This document shows positions 1 to 13,800 of a DNA stretch of 64,000 nt, in pieces. Each line of letters begins with the position of its first letter. Position 1 is the first letter of the stretch. Made by a program: the position numbers and the translations under genes. The DNA comes from Euonymus europaeus. Taxonomy: Eukaryota > Streptophyta > Magnoliopsida > Celastrales > Celastraceae. The DNA is taken from contig OY756967.1 in assembly GCA_963580455.1 (NCBI GenBank), positions 22,614,022-22,678,021 on the forward strand, read 5' to 3'. Under the pieces are notes generated by a model. The model ran no database searches. It was not told where the DNA came from and was given only the letters and a program-made list of their open reading frames with translations.

Positions 1-432
1 TCTCGCTACCAGATTCAAAGGAGAATTATGCTCGAAACTCGACTACTTTGAACTTTCATGCAGTTCATATTCAAAACAAAATCAACATGCATGGCCGTGG
101 CACGGTGGCAGTTACTACAAATTACAGCTATATATGATGAATAATTTAATGCAAAGTTCTGTGAAGGACAATTAAATACCAGATACATCCAAGCCTGATT
201 CTCAACAACCCAGCCCTTATTCACACTAACCATGAAGTAAGTCTCAGATTCTCCTGCCTAAGAAAGGACAAATCCCTTCTACCATGCATGCCTTGGATTA
301 CATCACCAACTGCCGTTACAAACTCTTGTCTTTATATGTATATGTAAACCTGGGCATCGAGAGTTGTAGCATTTTGAATTAATAAATACACAATCCTAGC
401 TTCACTTCAACTCACATACAGAAAATTAATCC
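1..432. other. upstream region of the TCP gene
   Basis: No gene is recognised here. A TATA-like stretch (TTTATATGTATA) starts near 331, about 100 bases before the TCP start codon at 433, so the right half probably holds the TCP promoter and leader. A minus-strand open frame at 15-233 has no family resemblance that I can name and could be chance or the edge of an unseen exon. Confidence 0.35.
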
Positions 433-969
433 ATGTATCCAATCCAAATCAATGAAGAGATGTCTCCAAACGGCGGTGATCTCAGACCCATCAACAACAA
501 CAAAAACAGTAGATCCACAACCAAAGACCGTCACCGGAAGGTGAACGGCCGTGACAGGCGTATCAGAGTGTCAGCCATGAGTGCAGCTCGCATCTTCCAG
601 CTCACTCGCGAGCTGGGTAACAACACCAACGGTCAGACTATTGAGTGGCTTCTGCATGCAGCCGAGCCATCAATCATTCAAGCCACAGGGACTGGTGTGA
701 TGCCTTCCAATACTTCTTCTCCTGCAGTCAACGACCCTACTGCCTTGGCTGCTACTAATAATATTCCCTATTGCCCTCCCTTGGTGGATCAACAGCAGGG
801 CTCGCTGAAGAATTATTGCGGTGTTTCAGGGGCTGAATCTTCCCTGCCACCTTTGGACCATTTGGTTCCTAACTTTAACCTGGAGTTTTCTGCTAATGAG
901 ATCTCTGTGTTACAATTGCTTACAGGGAATAAGCAGGGAGGAAACGAGGACTTAAAGCAAGAGTACTGA
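433..969 (+). CDS. class I (PCF-type) TCP transcription factor, small
   Basis: Intronless 178-residue protein. Residues about 31-85 form a TCP domain: a basic region ([15 protein letters not shown]), then the first helix ([13 protein letters not shown]), a loop (NNTNGQT) and the second helix ([13 protein letters not shown]), ending in the ATGTG that follows the domain in class I proteins. TCP proteins are plant-specific nuclear factors of the non-canonical bHLH type. They bind GGNCCCAC-like sites and control cell proliferation and organ growth. The ATG at 433 is the first in frame, with only a short asparagine-rich leader before the domain. Two usual class I residues differ: the second G of GRGRR is D41, and the usual R-(M/L)-P is RVS. 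The C-terminal half has no recognised domain. Short length resembles Arabidopsis TCP11/TCP16-sized members, but I cannot assign an orthologue. Confidence 0.88.
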   Translation: MYPIQINEEMSPNGGDLRPINNNKNSRSTTKDRHRKVNGRDRRIRVSAMSAARIFQLTRELGNNTNGQTIEWLLHAAEPSIIQATGTGVMPSNTSSPAVNDPTALAATNNIPYCPPLVDQQQGSLKNYCGVSGAESSLPPLDHLVPNFNLEFSANEISVLQLLTGNKQGGNEDLKQEY

Positions 970-2085
970 GATCGAGGAAATCAATTGCATGTTCTTTATG
1001 TTTCAAAAGATCATTGTAATAATGGTTATCGTGTTTTTCTTATCTGAACCTATAGTTACTTTTTATATCTGTTTTTAAATTGATACAATTAGTGGATACA
1101 AACATACAATGCGAATGCGTTTAAAGCCCTTTTAAGTTTTAACCTTGAAGCTGGCTGGTTAAAACGGTATCTTGTTTTTTATAGGGTACTTAAGTAGAAC
1201 TGTAGAAGTGCAGAACAGCAAAAACAAAAACATGCTAAAGAACGACAAGAAATCAATATTTACTTGGCCATCAAGTTTTGAATAGTTTCTGGTTGCATAC
1301 CGCTACATATCTACACGTGCCGCCATGTACGTAGCCTGCTAACTGAGGATATTTTCGAGCCATACCAGGCAAAGGCCCAAATAACTGCACTGGGTTCGAC
1401 CAGCCCATTAACACAACAAAATGTGTGAACAGACTAGAAGATATGGGCCAGAGTGACAACAAAAACGAACCCGGTCCAACTTTGAAGTCATCAAGTGGCT
1501 CCAGTCAAGCGCTCTAATGAGGCATTGGCAGCAGCACGAGTGGAGCAAGCACGGATGATTATACATCAAAGAGCCTATTTGCCCTAAACTTTACAAGCAC
1601 AAGACTGACATGCTAGAAAGATTAAGTAGGACTATATAATAAAATGTTTAATAATTGAAGGCCAGTCATTAACATACTTCAAATTCCAAAAGGCTTCCTA
1701 GGTCTCTCTCTTAACAAACAATACACACATACGTGCCATCTCCAAAATACTTAAAATCACATGCAAAAAAAAAAACTTGAATGCACCAACGGAAAGCAAT
1801 TGACCACAATAGTGGAAAACTCTAGAGAACAAAAGGCAGACAGTTGAAGTGCACCATGGCAGGAGTTTTAGGGAAGTTCTGCGGCAATAGAAATATTCCC
1901 CTTTTTTTCGAAAGAAAGAATGCCAAATGGGGTTTGCAATACACGGTTGCTGACTTCTTTATGAAGTGTCCTCAAGAAATTTTCCATTTTTCCGTAAAAG
2001 AGCTACGAGAAAGCTGCAAGCCTGCAACTACTTTTGTAGCAATGAAGTCCTTAATACAGCAGAATCCATCACTACCAGGATGAAG
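970..2085. other. 3' flank between convergent TCP and OTU genes
   Basis: AT-rich spacer between the end of the TCP frame (+) and the stop codon of the OTU gene (-). It should contain both 3' UTRs. No other gene, tRNA or clear repeat was seen. Short open frames at 1271-1462 (-) and 1844-2083 (+) have no recognisable product, and the latter overlaps antisense to the OTU terminal exon. Confidence 0.4.
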
Positions 2086-5000
2086 TCATTGGTACTCATC
2101 TGCCGACTCCAAGTGTCCGTTCTGAAGCATCTGCCATTTTTTCTTCCTTTTTGTTACAAATGCAGGCAAATCTGGAGTAAATTCCAGATGAATCTAATGT
2201 ATAAACGCATAGTTTGATTGAGACATAGTTGAAAATACGTAGTCCTAGAAGATGATGTCATTTAAAACAATTAAACGAAATCCTCAATACTTAAACATAT
2301 TGCCAAGAAAATTAACATTCAACCACACTTGCACGGATGGGTGGAGTTTTTTGCAGTTACCAAATAACTCGATTAAGGAGGGCTCAACAGCAATAGGCCA
2401 ATCCTGTGAACAAAACTTGTTCTCATAACATGAAATCACGATTTCATTGTTATACGACAAGAAACACAGACTCTAATCAATCGATTCATCGTATATATAG
2501 CACCAACAGATGACCTATTGTTCACCAAACGCAATGCTCTATCAAATTGTATTCCATCACAATCTGATGACAGCAAATTGCAATAACTTGGAAAAGGAGC
2601 AGTAACACTACTAATACTCATTCGAAATCAGTAATACAACAGTATCATATATTTCTTTATTTTGCTGCCCCAAAAGAATATGCGTCAGAGACTCAGAATA
2701 TGTTTGATATTAATTTGTTGATGCTTACCTCCTTGTGGATATATCGGATTGTAATGAACCTCCGCCCAAAAGCTTAGAAGAATTACTGCACAAAACAAGC
2801 CAACAACAAAAATGACCCACATTCTCTAGTTTGTCATGTATAACAGTGAAATAGCAGCATGAGGCTCTGAATTATTAATTTTTTTAGACGCATAAGAGCA
2901 AGCCGAATCTCTATTAGATAAATGTGATGACTTAAATACACATAACACCTTAGATTAGAAAGAAGTTTAAGCAATTCATTTCCGAAATAAACAATGTCAG
3001 TTTGTCATGTTAGTTTTGGAACTTTCTACATCATGCTTTAGCATCATAACACAATAACACCCTCTACTTTTAAGGCTCCAAATACACACCACTATGTGCA
3101 AATTATGGGATACAAAATGTCTCACGACAAGGTGTCTTTAAAGAGACTCATACTAAGCCCTTTCATGTCAATGTGTGTGTGTTTGTGTACATTACCTAAA
3201 ATCAAATTATAACCGACGAAAGTTTATTTAGTCCTATATCAATGACTCTATCAAACATACCTCGTTTTGATCTTTGAACATTTGGAAGAATCTCAATGTA
3301 GGCAGTTTCCTTGAAAGATGTTATGACAAATATTTTAACACCATACTGCAACCAATCATTAACATGTGTCAGACAGCAGACGATGCAATCTATGTGCAAA
3401 CAGAGAAAAGACATACAACCAACCTCACATAATGATAATAAGATCTCAAGGGAGAGCGACAATAATAAAGAACACGCATATCCATGACAATCAAAAAATA
3501 TCACAGCTGGATCATTTGGGAAAGACACAGTGTCTTAAATGAAAACATAGATTTAACTCGCACAAGACCGTATTGCATGTTCAGTTGAAGTGACTATAGA
3601 TGATCTCAAGATCCTCTTCAACAAGCAGTTTATCAGACCCCAAGGTACCTGAAGTCAGTCCCAACGAAGGGATCCTATTTTTAAACCAAGGGATATAGAA
3701 ATTGGAAGCCTTTGCCGATGCAAATTGAGTGTATGGTAGGCACATCACTTTATGTTGCTGTAGATTTTTCTAGCCATGGTGTGGTGTGAGAAGCAACTGT
3801 AGGGGCTGTATGCAGTAAAATGTTCGAATATAGAGGCATGACTATGGTGTGTGTGAACATAGGCGGCTTCAAATCTCAGCCTGATACCTTGGCATCGTTG
3901 ATTGTCAATCTAGGAATTTGTATTCCATAATACGGCTGCTAGTAATAGTGAAGGTGACTGGTCAAAGCACATTAAGGAGATAAACCATGCATGATTTCTA
4001 TACACTTCGTGAAGGAAGTCAGAAGGACAATTAGTTGATGTATTTACCAAGAGTAGGGCCATGACACCTATGCACCAAGTTTACGGGGACTAGAATTTGC
4101 TGCAAATTAGCTTACTTTTAGGAAGTATCAATAATCACAATAATTTCAGTCACGTCAAAAAAACAGAATCAAAGTCACAGAAGCTTACTGAATCTGCAGC
4201 AGCCCGCAAAGTGACATGATCACCCCATTCACCATTCCTGTTATTATCCCCATCGTGGCAAAAGGAAGGTCAAGATTTACCCAAAAGAAGAATGATCAAG
4301 TCAACAAAAGAAACAGAGATATACTTTGATATCTTTTCCAAATATTCACCATAAGCCATTGGAACATATCCCTCGTATATCTCTGGATAAGACTTGAGCT
4401 GATAATCCGAATGTTGCAAAATAAGGAACAAATGCATGTGAGGTTCACAAAGAAATACACCTCAAAATTAACTTAAGGAGCTATAGGCTGAACTATAATA
4501 GCCAACCTGATTTACAACTTGCTGTCTCACAAACTCATGATGCTCAGCAGTTCGATAAAATTGATCCGAGAGAGCGCGAAACTGGTAACATTATCAACTT
4601 AATGAGAAATCAGGTGTATGAATTATACAAAACACCATACTTTCATGACCACCGGTAATTAATCATAGCACCAAGATCGTTGGCAAACAAATTACGACAA
4701 AATGAACAGAATGAGCAATGGAGATCATATGTGTTTGTGTGTGTGTCTAAGCCAAGAAGAACATCCACAAACTTTCTGACACAACCTCGAACAATAATAG
4801 GAGAACAAGTTGTGTACTTTACAAGAGAGCCATATGAATATCAACCCAAATTTACCCCATAGACCATACTTGATAGGTAACAAAAAAAAGTAATTCATAA
4901 TAACTAAAGTTTCTAATTTGTTAGTTTACATTACGTGGAGGGAGGAGAAAAATCCATCAACTTCCTATTTTTAAAGACCAGTAAGTCCATTAAGATGGCG

Positions 5001-6710
5001 TAAGGTCAACAATAATTTTCTTTAGTGAGATATAACGAGGAAATTGATATTCTAAAATCATATATCACAATATGACGGCAGAAAAGGGAGTGGAACACCA
5101 ATTCTGAAAAGTGATACGACAATCAACTAAGCAATGAACAAGGCAAGTAAAGAGAAGCAGGCGGAGCCAAAACTGATACTGCAATATTCACTTATTTGAT
5201 GCAGAGGAAGGCTTTATCAATCCATGACAACATGCCCATGTGATGTTAACTAAGGCATGGCAAATAGCATAACAGAGCCAGAAAGCTAACCTGACAATTA
5301 CCATCACCATCAACTTTATGCTCAACCAAATCATACACCTGCAGTCTACAGAAGGAAAGGCATACCAACAATGACATTTCACACCCTTAATAAATATAGA
5401 AAGATTTGCTACAAGACATAAGAACAGTTACATCTGAAAAAATGAAAGACTAAGATGGACAAGGGAAAAGAAAGAGAGGAATAGCCCATTCAAATAAGTC
5501 GTATAAAAGAATACAGACAAGTTACCTGTCCAACAACCTTTGATGATCTAATGTTGCTTCATCAGTGGAGGGTATTTCTCCATTGATTCTTGGAACATGC
5601 TGCACCAAACCAGAAACAAATACCGAATTTATTGCAGGCACTTTTGAGGATGTCAAAGTCAAGTGGCCAAACCAATACGAAAGAGAGAAGTCAGAATAAT
5701 ATGTAAATACTATCTCTAATCACTCATTTAGTTATCAGTTATTAAAAAAATTCATCATTAGTGAAATTAACTTACAAAAGACTCAAAACACTTATCAACC
5801 AGCCTACGTTAGTATGCACGTGAATAACAAATTTCCATGATAATTTTGTTGATAGAAATTTAAAGAAAACAACAAACTCCATCAAATTCATTCACAGTAG
5901 AAATTTCAAAAACATTTCAGGTTAGTGGCATACAGATGGCAGTAAACCTTAGCATGATATTCAAATTCAAGAACACAGCCAGGCAGTAGCAATTATACTC
6001 ACGATAAACTCAAGGAATAAAATTAAAACCAGTAGACCTAAACTACAGAACATGCCGTATGTCCCAAAAAATTCATCAGATGTTAGACAGTTAGAGGCTA
6101 TATTTATGCTACTACACTTACTGGAATAGGGATCATCTGATTCAACCATTTTTCCACTTCGCCAAAAGTATACTCATCTGCTAACTCCAGTGGATAAGAC
6201 CAATCCTCCCCACCATATTCCATTTCTTGAGAGCTAGAACACGAACTAGGGGGTACCATCTCATCGGTCTCTTCCTCTTGGCCCTCCTGACCTACAAATT
6301 GTGAATGATATTTACCCACCTCACAACCCAAATCTCCATACCTCTAAAAAAGCAAACATCTTGAAATGTCATTTGTAAGAAGAAAACGTACCAGAACTAT
6401 AGTTTCCAATGGATTGCTCCAGCCAATCTTGTTGGAATACAGATGCTTCTGAATGCTCTTCCCCTTCATGTGGAGATTCAGGAAGATCTGAAATGGCAAG
6501 CTGTGCTTGAAGAGCATGTGCAATAAGCTCATCACTTTCAACATTGTAAGACTGCAGGTCATACTGATCTTCCTTGAAATATTGTACAGTATAGTAATCA
6601 GCATCATCTTGTGTACTAGTGCCACAATACCCGCAATTAGAATATGGATCACTTTCAAACAACTGGAGACCCCACCTAACAATGTCAGGATCTTGATCAT
6701 GTGTTATCAT
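2086..6710 (-). CDS. OTU-domain deubiquitinating cysteine protease (Arabidopsis OTU9-12 group)
   Basis: Ten coding exons, listed in transcript order: 6710-6392, 6291-6122, 5599-5526, 5345-5291, 4581-4507, 4398-4325, 4237-4189, 3345-3261, 2785-2729, 2171-2086. They join in frame to 347 residues, near the usual length of this plant subgroup. The family removes ubiquitin from conjugates in cytosol or nucleus. The OTU fold spans about residues 190-320. The catalytic loop DGDGNCQ carries Asp202 and Cys205 and is followed by FRALSDQFYR; the catalytic His is His311 in FWAEVHYNPIY. The conserved HVPRINGEIPS block begins exon 3, and the protein ends in a lysine-rich tail (KRKKKWQ). The start is the ATG at 6710 (MITHDQDPDIVRWG), matching how relatives begin. 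Upstream, an acceptor near 6728 and a possible donor at 8071 imply a leader intron holding a SINE. All catalytic residues are present, so the enzyme is probably active. Exon borders were inferred by hand. Confidence 0.9.
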
Positions 6711-8150
6711 ATTGCAGCGCACACAGCTAATTCAAAACCAACAGTTTATTTTATTCTAAGAACCTCTGAACAGTAAGAGTGGGACTTTACCTGCAGGAAT
6801 TCAAAATCTACCACATTAATAAAATGTATTTTCAAGTAAAAAATAAATCCAGACTCAGAAGAAAATCAATCGGCAAGAGGAAGTGTTGGATTAACAGCTA
6901 CAAGATTTATACACGTTTCTTTTTCAAAAACAAATCATGTTCCCAGGAGTACCTTCTAAATTTACAACCCTCTGAATGTCTGTCTATCCTATTTTAATAG
7001 AAAAATGTCTCATTAAAAATTAAAGAAAAAAATGACACCACAAAAAAATTTCAAATGTGCGATTGTATATTGTGTCAAGTTCAGCCAAGACTAAATAATC
7101 TTGTATTAATCCCAAACATAGTGAACATTTGCCAGGGAAAAGGACAACAATGTGGCTTTATATCCAACTTCATAACTCTCATTCATTTTTATGCATAAAT
7201 TGAACAAATGACTGAGTTTCTTAAGGAGGAAAGCTACATAGTGGTATGCAGACATTACCCACATAATATGTAGAGAGGATTTTTCATGAATTAAACTTGT
7301 GACCTCTAAGTTGCACCACTACAACTTTACCACTGAGCCACTTCTTCAGCTCTTGAAAAGCTACATAATATGATGTGATAATAAATCAGACGTGGTACTC
7401 GAGCAAAATATTTGCTAAAACCTATCCTAGATTATTCAAGCCTTTAACACTCCTACTCAGCCACATCTCCTGCCCCACACGTAGCTTACAAATGCACACC
7501 TATGAAGTTAGATAAGTTCATCAATATCCAGTGCAGATCAATATATCCTAAGAGCGTCTCAACTTGAACTGTTTCTCGATGCAATTTAAGCAATAGCAAA
7601 TCGATACGAAGCCTAGCTTCGATCTCATTCTTAAAAAATAAGAAAAAAACAGAACAGGCTTTTATAAATTGTAGAAAAGAACTATGAAAGCAAAAAAATC
7701 AGACAACGCGGGAGAAAAAAATAGATGAAAACAAATTTCAGCTACGCATCAGTACAATAATTAAGTTAAATTTAAGGAAAAAATACAGAGTAGTCCTCTC
7801 TAAGCTCGACAAAATTGCATTGCCAAAGGAGAAACCATTTCGGTGTGGAATGGCAATTCAAGTAACGACTACACGCATTTTCTTTTTCACTATTCCTGTA
7901 TTTGGCAAGATTTTCTCCGTAGCCAAACAGATAAAAAATCTTAAAAAGAAACAGGAAAATAGAATAACATTCTTGAGCAGAATGTTCAATCGCAAATACA
8001 AACCAAATCAGATCTCCGGTTGGCATTTAAATGAAATTAAAAAAGAAAAAACAAAAATGATCTGAACACACCTCGTGTTCAAAGCAGGCGTTGTTGTAAA
8101 CAGTAACATAGAATACATTTTATAAGGAACTGATGATTATTGAGGAAGCG
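6711..8150 (-). other. leader exon and 5' UTR intron of the OTU gene (inferred)
   Basis: On the minus strand a possible donor (GAG|GTGTG) sits at 8071 and an acceptor (AATTAG) near 6728, just upstream of the OTU start codon at 6710. This suggests a non-coding first exon near 8.07-8.15 kb and an intron of about 1.3 kb. The intron is AT-rich and contains the SINE at 7241-7356. No second gene was recognised here. Confidence 0.45.
7241..7356 (-). mobile_element. tRNA-derived SINE with 11-bp target-site duplication
   Basis: Read on the minus strand, the element has a pol III A-box-like motif (TGGCTCAGTGGTA) and a degenerate B box, then the CTTAGAGGTCACAAG block typical of plant tRNA-derived SINEs, and ends near GGTAATGTCTGCATACCAC. 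It is flanked by an 11-bp direct repeat, AAAGCTACATA, at 7230-7240 and 7357-7367. That supports retroposition. It lies in the inferred leader intron of the OTU gene. The element at 29973-30131 shares the GTGCAACTTAGAG.TCACAAG core and the CACATATTATGTGGG.TAA block, so both belong to one family. Confidence 0.75.
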
Positions 8151-10897
8151 CGCTCGGGTCGCCACAGAATGAGAAGATGCGACTGCTTACTTAAAAAAAA
8201 GGCAGGCTTAAAATCTACAGAGGGACCAGAATGGGAAGTGACGGACGTCACTAGGACTACATTGTTAAAGCACCACAATGACGTAATTTGAATAGATAAA
8301 GGATGATGCATGATGATGTTTGTTATTATTGATGTAACTATATAGAGATACGCATTGGGAGATGTTTTGGTGACGTGTCTAAGTATGTGGTTTAATTTTT
8401 TATAAAAAATGTGAGACTCAATATTCATTTTGATATATTGATTTTGATGTAGTTTTGTTGGAAGATTGATTAACTAATAGAAGAGTAGATGCTTGATTTT
8501 TATTGTGAAAGTAAAATGTATATCAATTTGTGTTTTATAAATATGATTGTATTAAGACACGTGTTTTTGTTGATATGGTTAGATGCGTGCTTTTATTGAT
8601 ATGAATGGATAGTGTGACTTGATTTTTTGTATTGAATAAAGGTGCGACTGCGACCCAATATATAATTTGAATGGATTAACAAATTTTTACTACTGTGTTG
8701 CTCTCAACTTTCACTGAGTGAAAGCTAAAAGGGTCGGTATCCGGCTGGGCCAGCCCGAACTTTTGGGGCCCAAGCTCAAATTCAACATTGGAAAAATGGT
8801 CAAAAAGTTTACTTTTATAAACTTATTTGCAACAAAAAAAACAGTCTGGATTTCTTAATTCATTTTAGGTCAAAACAAGTGTAATTGTGTAATTTCGAGT
8901 GTTCATTTGTTTTCTTAGTGGCCAAATTACCCTTACCAAAACAACATATATAGAGTTTAGGAAAGTTTCTTGTTGGGGGAGTGACCTCACGGCTGGGTCT
9001 TTGGGAGAGGACTGCGTGGCGATTATGCTCTCTTCTTTGATCGTCATTAAAGCCAAACCATCTCCCAAATGGAATCTAGAGAAGAAAATCATAATCTATC
9101 TATTTTATTGAAACATAACAAATTAGAAAAGAATAAAAAAGGTTGTTGCGAGAGGATGATGTCGTGAAAAAGAGCACAAACTCCTCCTCTCCAATACTAT
9201 AAGAGGAGGCGGTGGGCTTTCTTAGAGATAGTGCAAATTTTTTTTTTTTTGAGAAGACGATTTCGTCAACTGGATATATAACCATTTACTTATTTTTTGT
9301 TTTTTTAATTAGTGAAATGGATGAGGGTTGAACTCATAATTTAAGATTACATATAACTCAACTTACTAACTGAGCTACGTAGAGTTTGTTATAACGGCTT
9401 ATTTGAGTTATGCTATACAAATTGTTTAAACTTTAGAATTATTAGTATGAATTATAATAACTTTGACAATAATGCCTTATTATTGGTTCACCAATTAAAA
9501 TTTAAATCTCATATGAACATGTTATTGGATTGTCTCAATCGCGTTGACAAAGTTGTGACCAGTTATGTATTTAGCTCATGGATCATGGCTAATGGACTAC
9601 GACTATGATAGTTTTATCAATTGATGGTCTAAATTTTCCCCTTTTATTTTATATATATATATTTTGGATTTTGTTTGTTTTTTTTTTATGAACTGTCCGA
9701 GGTCCGCAGTTAATCCTATTGCGACTAAATTTAGACTGAATCTTAATTAATGTGGAGTGTTGAATGTTAAGTGAGTCCTATATTTATTTTTATAATCAAT
9801 AACTAAAACATAGACATGTAGATTTTGGATAAAATAGGGGTTACAATTTGAGTGGATGTAATATTACTCTAATAATAATAACAAATTTTGCCACAACTCT
9901 CTTATGTGAATCACCGAAACTTAATACTTCAAATCTTGCCTAAGATTATGATAATTAAGAGATATAACGAACTTATATTCTCACTAAAATCCTCTCGATT
10001 TTTTTTTAATGTTTGGAGAGGAGTGTCTCCGCCGCCTCCTCCTCTTCCGTCCTCTCTCCATCCTCCATTTTTAGTGTTTTTTTAAGTTTCCTTTTTAGTT
10101 TCATTACAATAATATGAATTTATCTCCATTTGGGAGATTACTAGATTTCAAGAGAAGAGTATGATCCGCGGTCTAGCTTTAAGCTCTAGTACAGATAAAC
10201 ACAATTTCAGTAGAGGTCTAGATCTTAACTCGATCTAATCGAAAGATTATAAATCAAGATGATTTTACTTGTAGATCTATTTAGATTTTATATCATATAT
10301 GTTAGGAGGAATGCTCAAATGAAGAGATGAATCGAGCTTCTCATATTTTGGTTCTTATGTGAATTGTGTTAATCGATACATTTTGGTAATATGCAACAAA
10401 ATCTTGAATTTAATTGGCAAAATTTATTCAGGGATACTTTTGCATTCAGACAAAAATTCAGAGGCGTAGATTGCATGTGCCATATTTGATATTTCCCGAA
10501 AACCAAACAACAAGTCAACCAAACCGAATTGGTGATTTCAAAATTTAATTAATTTTGTCTTTAATTACAAATATTTTCTTCACACATGAGACGGTTGCGT
10601 AGCCGCGTATGTACAACGGCCTAAATCCCCTGAGGCGCCCTCAATGACTTCCTCTTACTTCGGCAATTCTCTCTCCCCGCCATTTCTTCATCCGAACAAT
10701 ACACACACCCTCTCTCTCCTATTCTGGACCCTAACCTTCTTCTCAATGTATATTCAATCAATCGCACATCGACGCGCTTGTCATTTCAATCTTCTGCAAT
10801 TACACTATCCGTTTCACCTTAATAACACATGCACTATTCGACTGAATTATAAGGGAGAAGAAATTGTGTTTTAGGTTTTTTGTTGTTGGAGATAGCG
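8151..10897. other. intergenic region between divergent OTU and ABCG genes
   Basis: AT-rich spacer between two divergently transcribed genes. It contains a stretch at about 8390-8660 resembling the MITE at 35144-35365, a possible degraded SINE at 9296-9397, and two CT-rich or GA-rich stretches with similar words (about 9140-9230 and 10000-10080). The last 250 bases are rich in CT tracts and probably form the ABCG promoter and leader. No protein-coding gene is supported. Confidence 0.4.
9296..9397 (-). mobile_element. degraded tRNA-derived SINE (possible)
   Basis: On the minus strand there is an A-box-like TAGCTCAGTTAGTA followed about 35 bases later by a B-box-like GAGTTCAACCC, and the element runs into an A-rich tail. 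The flanking direct repeat is only 7 bp (CTTATTT at 9289-9295 and 9398-9404). The boxes are convincing, but the boundaries are weak and an old tRNA-like fragment is an alternative. Confidence 0.45.
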
Positions 10898-13800
10898 ATG
10901 AGAAGCAGAGAGAACGTTAATGCGGATGATCGTGTTTATTTTCTCTCTGTTCTAGTACTGTTTGTGATTCTTCTGAGTTCACCAAGGCCGGGTGCGGCTC
11001 AAGATGGCAGCATCTATAGTAAGAATCCGGCCGCCGCGCAGATATTCTCGGACATGGTTTTCAAAAGCTTTTCTAATATGACCTCCATCTTTAAAGACGA
11101 CATCAAAGAGCAGTTTGGGTTTTGCATAGAGGATGTGTATGTCACTCTTTTATTATAGCTTTGTTTTGGTTTCTTGAGGTATTATTGTTTGTTTTTCAGC
11201 TCAGCGGAACCTTAATCAAATAATTGGAGTCCATTGTGGGTTTTTTTTTCGGTTGTCAGGGATGCTGATTGGGATGCGGCATTCAATTTCTCCAAAAATA
11301 CGGCGTTCCTGTCCAATTGCGCCAAAAAGACCAAAGGTAAATTGCAATGGCTCCATATCCGTTTTAAAGGCAACAATCGTTATATGTCATTGGCCTGGGA
11401 TTGGGGCATAATACAGATATATTGTTGGGATCAATTTAGGTGCACAAAGGTGTTGAACATTTAACAACTTGCTAGCTCAGAAGTAATCAAGTAAACTCTG
11501 TAATGAGATTCATATTGACCAAATTATTGGCAGAACCGTATTTCTCTTGTCTATGGCTTCTAAAATAAAAGTGGTCAAAAGTCATGCTACTTCTGCTAAA
11601 TTGCTAGCTGACTGCACCTGAATCATATATCTGATTTTTGTTTTCTGGTGATTCAATAGGAGATATGTCACAGCGTCTGTGCACAGCAGCAGAAATGAAG
11701 TTCTACTTCTCTAGTTTCTATGAAATAGGATCAAAGAGAGCCAATTATTTGAAACCTAACAAGAACTGTAATTTGAGCTCTTGGGTATCTGGATGTGAGC
11801 CAGGATGGGCTTGCAGTGCTGGTGGTCAGAAAGTCGATCTCAAAAACTCGAAGGACATGCCTATTAGAACTGATAGCTGTGCACCTTGTTGTGAGGGTTT
11901 CTTCTGCCCTCATGGTATTACTTGCATGATCCGTAAGAACTTGAAAACCTGCAAATGATGATTCATGATCACAAATGATGTTTTATGTTTTAGTATAGTC
12001 ACTTGCTGGAAAAGCCTTTTTATAACTATGGAGAGGAATATTTGGTTATTCAATTGGGAATGCTGTACCATGCGTATGAGCTATTTTGAAATTTGAATTA
12101 TGCTGCACGGTCTGACCAAATGTAGGATTGGTCGTCAAATGGTCGTACTAGGTTACAAAAGTTTCTAAAGTTGTTACTTTTTCCTGTCAAATCAGAAATA
12201 TTTTGGACTCAAAATTAACCTCTTATTTTCCTTTTCTTTTGTTGCATGAAGCTTGCCCATTGGGTGCTTTCTGCCCACTTGCTAAACTAAATAAAACGAC
12301 AGGCATATGTGACCCGTAAGTGTATTATTTTTCTGATATTCCTTGTCGATCTGTAGTTTCCTCTGATTTGGCTTGCATTGATAATTATCAACAGAAATAT
12401 CATGCAGATATCATTACCAACTCCCTCCTGGGCAGCTAAACCATTCCTGTGGGGGAGCCGATGTTTGGGCTGATATAGAGAGTAGTAGTGAAGTTTTCTG
12501 TTCAGCAGGATCATATTGTCCATCTACAGTCCAGAAAATTCCTTGCAGTAGTGGGTATTGAAAACTATCCCAGAACTTCTTGCTGTTGTCTATAGAATTC
12601 ATTGCAAGAGGCTATTTCGTTTGTGTTTTAAATTTAGCTATCAATAGCTCAGCTTAGATGTATATAAAAAAATTACTCTACAAATTTGTATGGCTATCTT
12701 TATCTCTTTTTTGTCACTAATAATTTCGTTTTCATTTACAATATTTCAGGCATTTTTGTAGGACGGGTTCTATTTCTCAACAAAGTAAGTTTCACAACCT
12801 CTTTGAAATGAATTTAGGACAATGAAACTCGGATTTATCTCTTCTTTATAGACTTCCAAGGCTGTTTTATTCTTCTAATACAACCTTCGTGGTCTTTTGA
12901 AATGAATTTCGGATAATGGCAATCATGTTTCTAAATGCTAATGTTTTATCTAATTACTTTACCTAAGTACTAACAGACACACATTTAACTTGGGACTATT
13001 CTTTTTATGTTCTTATGTCCATGTATATTATTCAAGTTGGGAACACACTTTTGCACTTGGCGTCACTACACTTGTCTAGAAAATCTGTATGACATTTGAA
13101 TGTGAATTTAATTTCCTTTGCCTCTTGGTTTCAAAGAGCATATAACATTTGTCATTGAACATGCAGGTTGCTTTCGGTTGGCCACATGTGAGCCAAAATC
13201 AGAAAATCAGAACATCACTGCATACGGCGTCTTACTTTTTGTGGGTGATTGCCTTCTATTTCTTGAAATGATGAAAGATTAGGGCCTCTATGACTCCTAG
13301 ATATGTTGGATAAATACATCCGTCACAGTGAATTTCTAAGTTCATCATGCTTACGTGATTTCTTAAGAGCTTTTGATTATGAATTATTTATTTTGCTTCA
13401 GTGTCGTTTGATTTGCTCTTAAGTATATATAGCAAATACAAGTGTTTAATTTTCTTAACAAAACGTTTTGGCACTAGAATCCATCCTGGTGCCAATATTG
13501 CTCCACATTGAAGAGGTACTTGGGTCTTGGGTTAACCCATTTGGATCTGAACTTGATTGCTAGGCATCCATCGTTGCTTTCCGGAATCTTATGCAAAAAT
13601 AACTTCTTCTTTTTTGTGCGTGTGTCTAATGTAAAAAAAAAGTGGACACCCCTTTATGCGGGTGGCAATTCTCGATGTAATCATTTTTTCAACCTCTCGA
13701 ATAAACTAGGTGGCCTCAACAATTCCATTGTTCCTCTGTATACTCTAAATTTGTGATCATATGAATGCAATGTCTAACCTGAATTTTCTCATTCATTGTA

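Noticed and set aside
10644..10874. Open frame of 76 codons upstream of the ABCG gene
   Set aside because: CT-rich promoter or leader sequence; a stop separates it from the ABCG start and it has no domain.
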